A DNA stretch of 64,000 nt from Flavobacterium filum DSM 17961 (GCF_000425465.1 NZ_KE384381.1:246929-310928); one strand, 5' to 3'; counted from the first letter of the stretch, positions 24,333 to 33,372 are shown. The notes: generated by a model from the sequence alone, not told the origin. Numbers and translations: made by a program.

Positions 24333-27300
24333 GTGAAAAGTAAATTATGTTTGCTTCTTTTTCTTTTTACATTGGTTTCTTCTGCACAAGGAGAAGCCAA
24401 TAATTGGTATTTTGGTCAAAATGCTGGTTTGCAATTTTTATCTGATGGTAGTGTTCTGCCATTATCAGACGGATTATTAAATACAGAAGAAGGATGTAGT
24501 GCCATTTCAGATGCAAACGGTAATTTATTATTTTACACAGATGGTCGAACCGTATGGGATAGAAACCATACTATAATGCCAAACGGTGATTATTTTGCTG
24601 GGACAGGATTATTTGGCGACCCTTCCAGCACGCAATCAGGCATTATAGTTCCAAGACCAAATCACAGTAATCAATATTATATATTTACAGTTGATGAACC
24701 TCATCATGAAAACGCTCAAGTATATCCGAATTCTTTTTCAGGCAATTACATTGAACCCGGAAGTGGAAATGTACCCAATTCTGATGACGGTAAAAATAAT
24801 GGATTAAATTATTCAATGGTTGACATGTCGGTATTTGGTAATAACGGAAGCATTGGTGATATTATAAACAGAAATATTCATCTTATTACTTATGATACTA
24901 ATTCAAATGGTGAACAAATTAAGTATAAGTGTTCAGAAAAAATTACTGCTGTCAAAAATGAAACCGATAACTCTTATTGGGTTATTACACACTTTGTAAA
25001 TACATTTTATGCTTTTAAAGTAACCCAAAATGGAGTAGCTTCTGTTCCTGTAACTTCAGTTATTGGTTCAAATCAACAATTAACCGGATACAGAAGAAAT
25101 GCAATTGGCTATTTAAAAGTTTCTCCAAATGGTCAAAAAATTGCTATTGCTCATCAACAAAACGGCATTCAAATTGGTCAATCTTCTTTTGGTTCAGGGA
25201 GTATTGAATTGTTTGATTTTAATGTAAATACTGGTGTGGTTTCAAATTTTTTACCCATTCTTCCCAATGTTCAAGGTTATGGCGTCGAATTTTCTCCTAA
25301 TTCTGAAAGACTTTATGCAACTTATAGAATAGGTACTTCGCCAACAATGGAATTGGCTCAATTTGATTTAACACAATCTGATCCTGAAAATACAAAACAA
25401 ATTATTTATGACGGTGTAAATTATTTATTTGCTCTTCAACTAGCTCCAAACAATAAAATTTATTGTGCAACAGGTTATCAAAACTCATTAGGCGTAATTT
25501 CAAATCCTGATAACTTGGGCATAGCTTGTAATTATGATCAAGAAGGTCAAGTATTAGCACCTGGCAAAACTGTTCAATTGGGTTTACCTCCGTTTGTTTC
25601 CTCTTTTTTTAACGCTTTTATTGAGTTTAACAATAATTGCTATGGTGATACTACAAGTTTTTCTATAAATTCAAACCAAACAGTGGTATCTGTACTTTGG
25701 AATTTTGGCGATGGCACTACATCAACTTTACTACAACCCAATCATATTTACGCTAATCCAGGTATTTATGATGTTAGTATTACAATTCAAACACCTTTTG
25801 GTTCAGGTTCAAATTCACGTCAAATAACCATTTTTCCCAGACCTCAAATGACTAGTACTTTTGTTTCTCTGAAACAATGTGATGATAACAACGATGGTTT
25901 TAGTGCTTTTAATCTAACTGAAGTAAATGAATTAGTTGTGCCATCAACAGCCGGTTTGTCATTTTCCTATCATCTTAATTTGGCTGATGCTCAAAATGAT
26001 GTTAACCCAATTATCAGTGAAACGGCTTATGTCAACCCAAATGTGAATACTTCGGTGGTTTATGTAAGGGTTGAAAATGCAAATGGGTGTTATCGTATTG
26101 CTACATTGAATTTAGTAGTTTCGACCACTTTAATTCCTGCATCTTTTCAACGTGTATTTAGCGTTTGTGATGATGAAAATTCCGGGTCAAATACAGACGG
26201 AATTGCCTCATTTAATTTTAATAGTGTTACTGCCGATGTTCAAGCTTTATTTCCGGTTGGACAACAGTTAGTTATACGATATTACAAAGACCTAAATGAT
26301 GCATTAGCTGAACAAAATCCAATCAGTAATACATCTAATTTTATCAATACAAATTCTCCATTATCACAAAATATTTATATTCGGGTTGATAGTTTACTAG
26401 ATAATGCATGTTTAGGGTTAGGACACCATATTACATTACAGGTAGAGCCAATTCCAATTATACAATCGTTGGCATTTAAAGAGTGCGATGATAATCAAGA
26501 TGGTGTTTTTGGTTTCAATACTAGTGGTTTAATGTCAACCATATTGAACGGAATATCAAATGCTTCTTTGAGTTTTTGGGATGCAAACAATATGCCTCTT
26601 CCTAGTCCTTTGCCTAATCCTTTTTACACAACAACACAAACTATTAAAGTGAGGGCCACAAACACAACCACTAATGCGTGTTTTTATGAATCAACTCTTT
26701 CGTTTACAGTTGATGTTTTACCCGTAATTTATTCCATACCTAGTACTTTAACTACTGTTTGTGATGATGAAATTAACCCGATAGAACAAGATGGATTATT
26801 TGCTTTTGATACCTCACAATTTCAAAATATTTTATTGGGTGGTCAAACAGGAATGATTGTTAAATATATTGATAATTCTGGGAATGAATTGCCAAGTTCT
26901 TTACCCAATCCATATATAAGTGGCACTCAAAATATTCAGGTAGAAGTAATCAATTCTAGTAATAGCAGTTGTAAATCAACAGCTTTAATTTCATTTATTG
27001 TTCATGAAGTACCACAAATTGAATTATTGGGAAATGAATTAATTTGTAGTAATAATACATCATTTACAAAAATATTAACAGCAGGTTTAGTTGATGAACA
27101 ATTAATTTCAGACTATTTATATCAATGGTCTAAAGAAGATGTTGAAATTATTGGAGCAAATGGCTATGAGTTAGTAGTAAATAGTGAAGGAATATATTCT
27201 GTTGAGGTAACTTCAATTGATGGATGTAGTAGAACAAGAACGTACACCGTTACCGCTTCCAATATTGCAACTATTGAAGAAATTGAGGTAGTTGACTTGT

Positions 27301-27737
27301 CAAGCAACAATACAATTCGTGTTTTTGTTTCTGGAGCAGGAGATTATATGTATAGTTTGGATAATGAATATTATCAAGCTGAAAATATTTTTCATGGAGT
27401 TGAACCGGGTTTGTATACTGTTTATGTTAAAGATTTAAACGGTTGCGGTACAGTTAATCAAACAGTAAGCGTGTTAGGCATTCCAAAATTCTTTACTCCA
27501 AACGGTGATGGGTTCAACGATGTTTGGAACCTTAAAGGGGTAGATGCAACTAAATATGCCAATTCATCAATTTTTATTTATGATCGCTTTGGTAAATTCC
27601 TAAAGCAAATTAGTCCACATGGAAACGGTTGGGATGGGACTTTTAACGGCTCATTAATGCCAACTTCTGACTATTGGTTTGTGATAAACCTTGATGATGG
27701 TAGAATAATAAAAGGCCATTTTGCATTAAAAAGGTAA
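24333..27737 (+). CDS. Giant T9SS type B surface protein with PKD domain and Cys-Asp-Asp repeats
   Basis: A 1134-residue secreted protein. The GTG at 24333 is taken as start because it yields a clean signal peptide (about residues 1-18, LVSSAQG); no suitable ATG lies in frame nearby. The N-terminal half (20-430) looks like a beta-propeller-type region (NWYFGQNAGLQFLSDGS, ISDANGNLLFYTDGRTVWD). A PKD domain follows (about 440-500, VLWNFGDGTTST). Then come four repeats of roughly 90-105 residues, each starting with CDD (near 514, 610, 717 and 808). The C-terminus (from about 1052, FFTPNGDGFNDVW to GHFALKR) is the gliding-motility-associated type B sorting domain. It is likely exported by T9SS and attached to the surface; an adhesion role is inferred from the architecture. 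Confidence 0.87.
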   Translation: MKSKLCLLLFLFTLVSSAQGEANNWYFGQNAGLQFLSDGSVLPLSDGLLNTEEGCSAISDANGNLLFYTDGRTVWDRNHTIMPNGDYFAGTGLFGDPSSTQSGIIVPRPNHSNQYYIFTVDEPHHENAQVYPNSFSGNYIEPGSGNVPNSDDGKNNGLNYSMVDMSVFGNNGSIGDIINRNIHLITYDTNSNGEQIKYKCSEKITAVKNETDNSYWVITHFVNTFYAFKVTQNGVASVPVTSVIGSNQQLTGYRRNAIGYLKVSPNGQKIAIAHQQNGIQIGQSSFGSGSIELFDFNVNTGVVSNFLPILPNVQGYGVEFSPNSERLYATYRIGTSPTMELAQFDLTQSDPENTKQIIYDGVNYLFALQLAPNNKIYCATGYQNSLGVISNPDNLGIACNYDQEGQVLAPGKTVQLGLPPFVSSFFNAFIEFNNNCYGDTTSFSINSNQTVVSVLWNFGDGTTSTLLQPNHIYANPGIYDVSITIQTPFGSGSNSRQITIFPRPQMTSTFVSLKQCDDNNDGFSAFNLTEVNELVVPSTAGLSFSYHLNLADAQNDVNPIISETAYVNPNVNTSVVYVRVENANGCYRIATLNLVVSTTLIPASFQRVFSVCDDENSGSNTDGIASFNFNSVTADVQALFPVGQQLVIRYYKDLNDALAEQNPISNTSNFINTNSPLSQNIYIRVDSLLDNACLGLGHHITLQVEPIPIIQSLAFKECDDNQDGVFGFNTSGLMSTILNGISNASLSFWDANNMPLPSPLPNPFYTTTQTIKVRATNTTTNACFYESTLSFTVDVLPVIYSIPSTLTTVCDDEINPIEQDGLFAFDTSQFQNILLGGQTGMIVKYIDNSGNELPSSLPNPYISGTQNIQVEVINSSNSSCKSTALISFIVHEVPQIELLGNELICSNNTSFTKILTAGLVDEQLISDYLYQWSKEDVEIIGANGYELVVNSEGIYSVEVTSIDGCSRTRTYTVTASNIATIEEIEVVDLSSNNTIRVFVSGAGDYMYSLDNEYYQAENIFHGVEPGLYTVYVKDLNGCGTVNQTVSVLGIPKFFTPNGDGFNDVWNLKGVDATKYANSSIFIYDRFGKFLKQISPHGNGWDGTFNGSLMPTSDYWFVINLDDGRIIKGHFALKR

Positions 27738-28004
27738 AAAATAACATTACAATTTAGGCATCGATAATTTTCAATAAAGGTATTTAAAAAAATAGTTGTA
27801 AATTTTGTTAAAACAAAGTAATACTAAGATAAAAATAAACTTCCATAGACTTCTAGAAATATTTTATTCTAATTATCATTACATTCAACATTCTCTTACT
27901 CCAAAAAAAAAATCGGCCTTTGAGATGCGATTGTAGAAAAAAATTTAAGTAAAGCAGTTAGTTCCTCATTGATTTCTACTATCTTTAGTACATAATTTCA
28001 AAAA

Positions 28005-28913
28005 ATGTCATCACAAACCCGCCTTACAAGAGCATTTGAAAATGCCAAAAGAATTCCGTTTGACAACAAGTCAAAGTTTATTCTTTTTAGTGATTGTCAT
28101 CGTGGTGATGCCAGTTTTGCTGATGATTTTGCCAATAATAGAAACATCTATTACCATGCCATGAATCATTATTATGAAGAGGGGTTCAGTTATTGTGAGT
28201 TAGGCGATGGTGATGAATTATGGGAGAATTTATTCTTTAAAGAAATTTTTGAAGCCCATAAAAATGTGTATTTACTTTTGAAAAAATTTCATGATGTGGG
28301 TAGATTACACATGATTTATGGCAATCACGATATGGTTTATCGGGATAAAAATATGGTAAAGAAAAAATTAAGTACTTTTTTTGATGCAAAAACCGGTAAA
28401 GACGAACCTCTTTTTACCGGAATTGAATACCATGAAGCTATTGTTTTAGAAAATACAGAAACTAGTCAGCGACTCTTTTTAACCCACGGTCATCAAGCCG
28501 ATTTTATGAATTATATCGGTTGGAAAATCAATCGATTTTTAGTTCAAATTTTATGGAAACCGCTTCAAGTTTGGGGAATAAAAGACCCGACGAGTCCGGC
28601 AAAAAATTATGTTGAATTAATTAAAATTGAACGCCGAATAAAAAAGTGGATTGCTGATAACAACAATCTCATCACAATAACCGGACACACACATCGACCA
28701 AGATTTCCTAATATTGACGATAATTCGATTAATTATTTTAATGACGGAAGTTGCGTACACCCCAGAAGTATTACAGGAATTGAAATTGTGGAAGGAACAA
28801 TTGCATTGATTAAATGGTTTATTGATACCAAATCAGACGGAACATTACAAATTGTAAAAGAAGTTTTGGAAGGTTCGGTTGAACTAACAGCTTACCAAAA
28901 AAAGGAAATATGA
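28005..28913 (+). CDS. Calcineurin-like metallophosphoesterase
   Basis: A 302-residue enzyme with the full set of metallophosphoesterase motifs: D30-C-H32 (FSDCHRGD), GDGDELW, YGNHDMVY, HGHQAD and GHTHRPR. These bind two metal ions that activate water for phosphoester hydrolysis. The general layout is like UDP-2,3-diacylglucosamine hydrolases, but the protein is longer and the substrate cannot be fixed from sequence. Its stop overlaps the start of the SGNH lipoprotein in ATGA, so the two are co-translated. No signal peptide; cytoplasmic. Confidence 0.85.
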   Translation: MSSQTRLTRAFENAKRIPFDNKSKFILFSDCHRGDASFADDFANNRNIYYHAMNHYYEEGFSYCELGDGDELWENLFFKEIFEAHKNVYLLLKKFHDVGRLHMIYGNHDMVYRDKNMVKKKLSTFFDAKTGKDEPLFTGIEYHEAIVLENTETSQRLFLTHGHQADFMNYIGWKINRFLVQILWKPLQVWGIKDPTSPAKNYVELIKIERRIKKWIADNNNLITITGHTHRPRFPNIDDNSINYFNDGSCVHPRSITGIEIVEGTIALIKWFIDTKSDGTLQIVKEVLEGSVELTAYQKKEI

Positions 28914-29611
28914 AAAATCAGTTCTATTTAGCGTTTTTACTATTTTTATCTTTATTAGGATGTTCCAATACGGATGAAACTCAACCTATAGCAAGAGAAT
29001 TTAAGTATTTAGCTTTAGGAGACAGTTATACTATTGGTCAAAATGTTTGCCAAACATGCCGTTTCCCTGTACAATTAAAAGATAGCTTGACAAAATATTT
29101 GCCTTCTTCAGATAAACTTTTGGTGAAAGTGGTGGCTCAAACTGGTTGGACAACTACTAATTTAAAAAACGCTATTGCGTATGAAAATTTAGATTCTGAA
29201 TATGATTTGGTTACGTTGCTAATAGGTGTTAACAATCAATATCAAAACAGACCTTTTTCCTTATACGAAAGTGAATTTCCTGAGTTGTTGCAAACCGCAA
29301 TAACCTTGGCAAAAGGTGATAAAAAACGAGTGATAGTGGTTTCCATTCCTGATTATGCTTTTACACCATTTGGACAATCAAGTTCAAATCCTCAAAACAT
29401 TTCAAATCAATTGGATAACTATAACGCATTTGCAAAAAGCCATGCTGAATCGTTAGGAATTACCTTTATTAACATTACCGATATAACAAGAGAGGGTCTA
29501 AATAATCCGAACTTGGTTGCTTCGGATAATTTACACCCATCTCAGTTGGCTTACCGTAAATTTGTTGAAAGAATGTTGCCTATTGCACTTGAAAAATTTA
29601 ATGTAGATTAA
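28910..29611 (+). CDS. SGNH/GDSL hydrolase lipoprotein
   Basis: A 233-residue lipoprotein precursor with lipobox LLGC (C18). The esterase fold shows block I GDSYT with nucleophile S39, block III-like GVNNQYQ and block V D206-NL-H209, completing the Ser-Asp-His triad. It is probably an outer-membrane-anchored esterase or deacetylase acting on lipids, peptidoglycan or polysaccharide substituents; the exact substrate is not visible. It overlaps the metallophosphoesterase by 4 bp and converges on the ferredoxin gene with no gap. Confidence 0.85.
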   Translation: MKNQFYLAFLLFLSLLGCSNTDETQPIAREFKYLALGDSYTIGQNVCQTCRFPVQLKDSLTKYLPSSDKLLVKVVAQTGWTTTNLKNAIAYENLDSEYDLVTLLIGVNNQYQNRPFSLYESEFPELLQTAITLAKGDKKRVIVVSIPDYAFTPFGQSSSNPQNISNQLDNYNAFAKSHAESLGITFINITDITREGLNNPNLVASDNLHPSQLAYRKFVERMLPIALEKFNVD

Positions 29612-29944
29612 CTATTGCTCAGGAGCAATCTCAATTTCCAATCCATCTATTTCCGGGGTTATTGGAATTTGACAACCTAGACGGGAATTTTCTTTGACGT
29701 GATACGCTTCCCAAAGCATGGCTTCTTCATCAGGATTTCGTTCAAGCGAAATAACGTCATTCAACACATAACATTGACAAGAAGCACACATGGCCATACC
29801 GCCACACACACCAATGGTCCCTTCTTCGGCTAACTCATATGCTCGAATGAGTTCCATGATGTTCATGTTCATGTCGGTTGGAGCTTGTACTTCGTGTTTT
29901 ACTCCGTTTCGGTCGGTGATTTTAATGGTGATGTCTTGTTGCAT
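29612..29944 (-). CDS. fdx: 2Fe-2S ferredoxin, adrenodoxin type
   Basis: A 110-residue ferredoxin. Cysteines C47, C53, C56 and C91 (CGGMAMCASCQC and LGCQIP) have the C-x5-C-x2-C...C spacing of adrenodoxin/Isc-type [2Fe-2S] ferredoxins, with one additional cysteine, C58. It carries electrons in the cytoplasm. A ferredoxin-NADP reductase lies about 670 bp upstream on the same strand and is the natural partner. Its start codon shares one base with the stop of the upstream nucleotidyltransferase (TAATG), so translation is probably coupled to that unrelated gene. Confidence 0.92.
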   Translation of the reverse strand: MQQDITIKITDRNGVKHEVQAPTDMNMNIMELIRAYELAEEGTIGVCGGMAMCASCQCYVLNDVISLERNPDEEAMLWEAYHVKENSRLGCQIPITPEIDGLEIEIAPEQ

Positions 29945-30402
29945 TATTCTTTTTTCTTCTTTAACGCTTCTATATCAGCTAAATCTTTGTATCGCCCAGA
30001 TGCTATTTTATTTTTAATTAAATCGTCAAAATCTATATAAGGCACCTTGCTTTTCTCTAACACTAACCAATTACAATTTTTCTTGCTTTCTTCAAAAACC
30101 AAACCATCAACATGCGTAAGAATTTCAATTTTTCTTGGCTCATTTCCCATACTCCAAACGTCAAATTTATCGCTCTCAAATTCTTCTTTTGAAAAAATAG
30201 GGGCACCAAAATCAAGGTATGCTTTTTTTAAATTGTTATAATTTTTTGACGTTTTATTGATCCATAAATCTAAGTCCCCGGTACTTCTTACATAGCCATG
30301 CAAAATAACTGCATAACCTCCAACCAATAGAAAATCAACATCATGCTTGTCAAGAAGTTCTAAAAAATCTAAAAAGTCAACATTAAATAGATTTGTCGGC
30401 AT
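29944..30402 (-). CDS. Nucleotidyltransferase of the AbiEii/MNT-like superfamily
   Basis: 152 residues from the ATG at 30400-30402. A longer frame beginning with TTG at 30432 is possible but lies deeper inside the preceding gene. The N-terminal half has the polymerase-beta nucleotidyltransferase signature: FLLVGGYAVILHGYVRSTGDLDLWI, split here as VGGYAV...RSTGDLDLW, with the DxD metal ligands in DLDLW. This matches a Bacteroidetes group annotated as nucleotidyltransferases related to AbiEii or MNT toxin-antitoxin components. The gene overlaps the small upstream gene by 20 bp and the ferredoxin start by 1 bp. The target of nucleotidyl transfer is unknown. Confidence 0.75.
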   Translation of the reverse strand: MPTNLFNVDFLDFLELLDKHDVDFLLVGGYAVILHGYVRSTGDLDLWINKTSKNYNNLKKAYLDFGAPIFSKEEFESDKFDVWSMGNEPRKIEILTHVDGLVFEESKKNCNWLVLEKSKVPYIDFDDLIKNKIASGRYKDLADIEALKKKKE

Positions 30403-30577
30403 GTTTTCGAGTGGAAATAATCGTTCTGTCAACTTTTTGTAGTGGATCAGAATTAAAAATAGAATTAATTATATCACATGCATAATTTAATCTTTCTATT
30501 GGTGATTTATCTTTAAAAAATGTAACATGGTCATCTGCTTCTTCAAAAGAAAATTTAGTTGCAACACTTCTATCCAT
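30383..30577 (-). CDS. Small conserved partner of the nucleotidyltransferase
   Basis: A 64-residue protein starting at MDRSVATKFSFEEAD (ATG at 30575-30577). An ATG 18 bp earlier is also in frame, but the -7 box at 30600-30607 would put the transcript start at or after it. The sequence (DDHVTFFKDKSPIERL, YACDIINSIF, VDRTIISTRKHAD) matches small proteins I recall directly upstream of this nucleotidyltransferase type in many Bacteroidetes. It could be the cognate antitoxin or binding partner; that role is not demonstrated. Confidence 0.6.
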   Translation of the reverse strand: MDRSVATKFSFEEADDHVTFFKDKSPIERLNYACDIINSIFNSDPLQKVDRTIISTRKHADKSI

Positions 30578-30599
30578 TTTTATAGCATCGTTCATAATA

Positions 30600-30607
30600 C
30601 AAAGATA
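30600..30607 (-). promoter_or_regulatory. Putative -7 box for the small gene/nucleotidyltransferase pair
   Basis: TATCTTTG on the minus strand, exact TAnnTTTG. It lies between the pair and the reductase gene, suggesting the pair and the ferredoxin can be transcribed independently of the reductase. Confidence 0.5.
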
Positions 30608-30612
30608 AAAAT

Positions 30613-31665
30613 TTATTCTATCGATTTTACAACTGCTTTTTCGGCTTCTTTTCGGGTGCCATCAAAACCATCTACACCGGAAACAGTAGTGTATTTTAAA
30701 ACGTATTTTTTACCGGGATTCAATCGATTATACACACTTTGACACATTAACGTCGCTTCGTGGAATCCACATAAAATGAGTTTTAATTTTCCGGGATAAA
30801 TATTTACATCGCCAATGGCATAAATTCCTTCGATATTGGTTTGATAATCTAACGCGTTATTTACTTTGATGGCATTCTTCTCGATTTCCAATCCCCAGTT
30901 AGCAATGGCTCCCAATTTTGGAGTAAGTCCAAAAAGCGGGATAAAATAATCGGTTTCTAACGTTTGTTGGATGCCTTCGTTTTCTAAAACAATACTTTCA
31001 ACATGTTCTTTTCCATTAATTGCTACTACTTCAGCCGGCGTAATTAAATTAATTTTACCTAATTTTTTTAGCTCTTGCACTTTTTCAACAGAATCTAACG
31101 CTCCTCTAAATTCATTTCTGCGGTGCAATAAAGTAACCGATTTAGCCACATTCGATAGAAAAATACTCCAATCCAATGCAGAATCTCCTCCGCCGGCAAT
31201 GACAATGTTTTTATCTCGGAACAATTCCGGGTCTTTTACAAAATACTCCAATCCTTTTTCTTCATAAAAAGAAATATTTTCAATAGCAGGTTTTCTTGGT
31301 TCAAACGTTCCTAATCCACCGGCAATGGCCACTGCTTTTGCATGGTGTTTTGTGCCTTTATTGGTTGTTACAATAAAAGAACCGTCTTCTAATTTTTCAA
31401 TCGTTTCAGCTGTTTCAGCCAATGTGAATCCCGGTTGAAATTGTTTAATTTGCTCCATTAAATTATTAACCAAATCTCCGGCTAATACTTCAGGATAACC
31501 CGGAATATCGAAAATTGGTTTTTTCGGATACAATTCAGCCAATTGACCTCCAGGTTGCGGAAGTGCATCAATCAGGTGGCATTTTAATTGCAATAATCCG
31601 GCTTCAAAAACAGCGAAAAGTCCGGTTGGGCCGGCTCCAATGATGAGTATATCGGTTTGTATCAT
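30613..31665 (-). CDS. Ferredoxin--NADP reductase, thioredoxin-reductase-like type
   Basis: A 350-residue flavoprotein. The FAD-binding motif is IIGAGPTGLFAVFEAGL (8-24), with PQPGGQLAELYP, an NAD(P)-binding VIAGGGDSALDW near 165 and the C-terminal FAD motif GIYAIGDVNIYPG. The redox CxxC of true thioredoxin reductases is absent, as in the YumC-type ferredoxin/flavodoxin-NADP+ reductases. It would exchange electrons between NADPH and the nearby ferredoxin. It lies downstream of Mrp and the NifU-domain gene on the same strand, after a 247-bp gap that holds repeats. Confidence 0.88.
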   Translation of the reverse strand: MIQTDILIIGAGPTGLFAVFEAGLLQLKCHLIDALPQPGGQLAELYPKKPIFDIPGYPEVLAGDLVNNLMEQIKQFQPGFTLAETAETIEKLEDGSFIVTTNKGTKHHAKAVAIAGGLGTFEPRKPAIENISFYEEKGLEYFVKDPELFRDKNIVIAGGGDSALDWSIFLSNVAKSVTLLHRRNEFRGALDSVEKVQELKKLGKINLITPAEVVAINGKEHVESIVLENEGIQQTLETDYFIPLFGLTPKLGAIANWGLEIEKNAIKVNNALDYQTNIEGIYAIGDVNIYPGKLKLILCGFHEATLMCQSVYNRLNPGKKYVLKYTTVSGVDGFDGTRKEAEKAVVKSIE

Positions 31666-31680
31666 TCTTTTTAAGGTGCT

Positions 31681-31728
31681 GAGGTACTAAGGCTCTGAGG
31701 TACTAAGGCTCAGAGGTACTGAGTAACT
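31681..31728. repeat. Three 16-bp tandem repeats
   Basis: GAGGTACTAAGGCTCT, GAGGTACTAAGGCTCA and GAGGTACTGAGTAACT lie end to end 16 bp upstream of the reductase ATG. Confidence 0.8.
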
Positions 31729-31798
31729 GCGTTTTTAATTTTTACTTTGCGAAAATAGTAGTTCTTTTTTCTTTGGAATATGATTTTTATCAGTTAGC

Positions 31799-31910
31799 AC
31801 GATTTGCGTGAGGGATAGTAGCGGAAAGCCCACAGCCACAATGTAGCTTGCGGAATTGTGGCGAGGACTTGCAGCGGATAGCCCGACCCTTGTGGTCACG
31901 CCCAAAAAAA
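31799..31910. repeat. GC-rich intergenic element with internal repeat
   Basis: About 110 bp, much more GC-rich than its surroundings. AGCGGAAAGCCC (31820-31831) and AGCGGATAGCCC (31873-31884) are near-identical and 53 bp apart. A dyad CCACAAT...ATTGTGG (near 31836-31861) lies between them. It ends in an A-run just beside the NifU-domain stop. From memory, elements containing AGCGGAAAGCCC occur in many Flavobacterium intergenic regions, so this is probably a dispersed REP-like element. Confidence 0.55.
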
Positions 31911-31912
31911 AT

Positions 31913-32152
31913 TTAAGCTACGTTTTCAACGGTTTCAATTTGAGGAACGTATTTTTTGATGGTCGTTTCTACACCGGCTTTCAATGTCATTTGGTTCACA
32001 CTACACGCTACACAAGCCCCCTCGAGACGTACTTTTACGTGTTTGTCTTCAATGATATCAACCAATGAAATGTTTCCACCGTCTGATTCGAGAAAAGGTC
32101 GAATTTCATTCAACGCATTTTCTATTCCGATTTTGATTTCTTCTTTTGTCAT
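31913..32152 (-). CDS. NifU C-terminal domain Fe-S scaffold/carrier
   Basis: 79 residues from the ATG at 32150-32152. A longer frame from 32179 would run back into mrp and is not needed. It is a NifU-like C-terminal domain (IRPFLESDGGNISLVDI, then GACVACSVNQMTLKAGVE) with the [4Fe-4S]-binding C47-x2-C50. It acts in assembling or delivering iron-sulfur clusters in the cytoplasm. Its start shares one base with the mrp stop (TAATG), so the two are co-translated and probably work together. Confidence 0.92.
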   Translation of the reverse strand: MTKEEIKIGIENALNEIRPFLESDGGNISLVDIIEDKHVKVRLEGACVACSVNQMTLKAGVETTIKKYVPQIETVENVA

Positions 32153-33297
32153 TATTTTTTCCCTTTTACAGCTGAACACCCAGCCATGGTGGTTATTTTA
32201 ATTGCTTCGGTTGGTGGTAAAGTTTCGTTTCGTTCGACTACTTCTTGTACAACGTTTCGGGCAATTTCTTCGAAAGCCGTTTCTAACGGAGTAGCTGTTT
32301 GTAATGCCGCAGGACGACCGTAATCTCCCGCTTCACGAATGCTTTGCACGAGCGGAATTTCACCTAAAACCGGTACTTGTAAATCTTCAGCTAAGTTTTT
32401 AGCACCTTCTTTTCCAAAGATATAATATTTATTATTGGGTAATTCTTCCGGAGTGAAATACGCCATATTTTCGATAATTCCTAAAACGGGTACGCTAATG
32501 GCATCTGACTTGAACATGGAAACTCCCTTTTTAGCATCGGCCAACGCTACAGCTTGTGGCGTGCTCACGACAACAGCTCCGGTAATAGGGAGCGATTGCA
32601 TGATAGAAAGGTGAATATCTCCAGTTCCGGGTGGTAAATCGATTAATAAAAAGTCGAGTTGACCCCAATCGGCATCAAAAATCATTTGGTTTAAAGCTTT
32701 GGCAGCCATAGGACCACGCCAAATAACGGCTTGGTCGGGTTTAGTGAAAAATCCGATGGAAAGAATTTTTACTTCGTAACTTTCTACCGGTTTCATTTTT
32801 GATTTTCCGTCCACCTCAACCGAGATGGGTTTTGCATGTTCTACATCAAACATGATGGGCATAGAAGGTCCGTAAATATCTGCATCAAGCACCCCAACAT
32901 TGAATCCCATTTTGGCTAACGTTACGGCTAAATTGGCGGTTACAGTAGATTTTCCAACACCTCCTTTTCCGGATGCCACTGCAACGATATTGCTGATTCC
33001 GGGAATGGGTTTTCCTTTGATTAAGTTAGGATTTTCCGGTTTTTCTGGAGCTTCTACTTTGATGTTTACTTTTACTTTTGCTTTTTCATACACCAAATCG
33101 TGAATGGTTTTGATGATATCAACCTCTGCTCTTTTTTTGATGTGTAAGGCAGGTGTTGACAAAAGTAAATCTACCACTACTTCATCGCCAAAAGTGAGTA
33201 CGTTTTGTACGGCTCCACTTTCCACCATATTTTTTCCTTCACCAGCTACAGAAATGGTTTCTAAAGCTTTAAGTATTTCTTTTCTATCGAGTTTCAT
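32152..33297 (-). CDS. apbC: Mrp/ApbC-type iron-sulfur cluster carrier ATPase
   Basis: A 381-residue protein. A small MIP18/DUF59-like domain occupies about residues 1-95. The P-loop ATPase of the Mrp/NBP35 family follows, with a deviant Walker A (GKGGVGKST at 110-118), DADIYGPSMP and LLIDLPPGTGD. It binds and transfers Fe-S clusters to apoproteins in an ATP-dependent way. Only one cysteine is evident near the C-terminus (MAGCSAV) rather than a tight CxxC. It heads an Fe-S gene set with the NifU domain and has its own -7 box about 75 bp upstream. Confidence 0.93.
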   Translation of the reverse strand: MKLDRKEILKALETISVAGEGKNMVESGAVQNVLTFGDEVVVDLLLSTPALHIKKRAEVDIIKTIHDLVYEKAKVKVNIKVEAPEKPENPNLIKGKPIPGISNIVAVASGKGGVGKSTVTANLAVTLAKMGFNVGVLDADIYGPSMPIMFDVEHAKPISVEVDGKSKMKPVESYEVKILSIGFFTKPDQAVIWRGPMAAKALNQMIFDADWGQLDFLLIDLPPGTGDIHLSIMQSLPITGAVVVSTPQAVALADAKKGVSMFKSDAISVPVLGIIENMAYFTPEELPNNKYYIFGKEGAKNLAEDLQVPVLGEIPLVQSIREAGDYGRPAALQTATPLETAFEEIARNVVQEVVERNETLPPTEAIKITTMAGCSAVKGKK

Positions 33298-33372
33298 AAA
33301 TTATTTTATCTCTAAAAGTGAGCTATTTTATTTTATAAAAATTCCGTTTTTATTTAAACTGAATTTAGATTG

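Noticed and set aside
27738..28004. Possible small gene or RNA between the T9SS type B gene and the metallophosphoesterase
   Set aside because: No open frame of useful length and no stable hairpin. Only the similarity to 14632-14678 at its right end is notable.
30613..31665. Thioredoxin reductase
   Set aside because: No CxxC redox motif between the nucleotide-binding segments; the ferredoxin-NADP reductase type fits better and ferredoxin is nearby.
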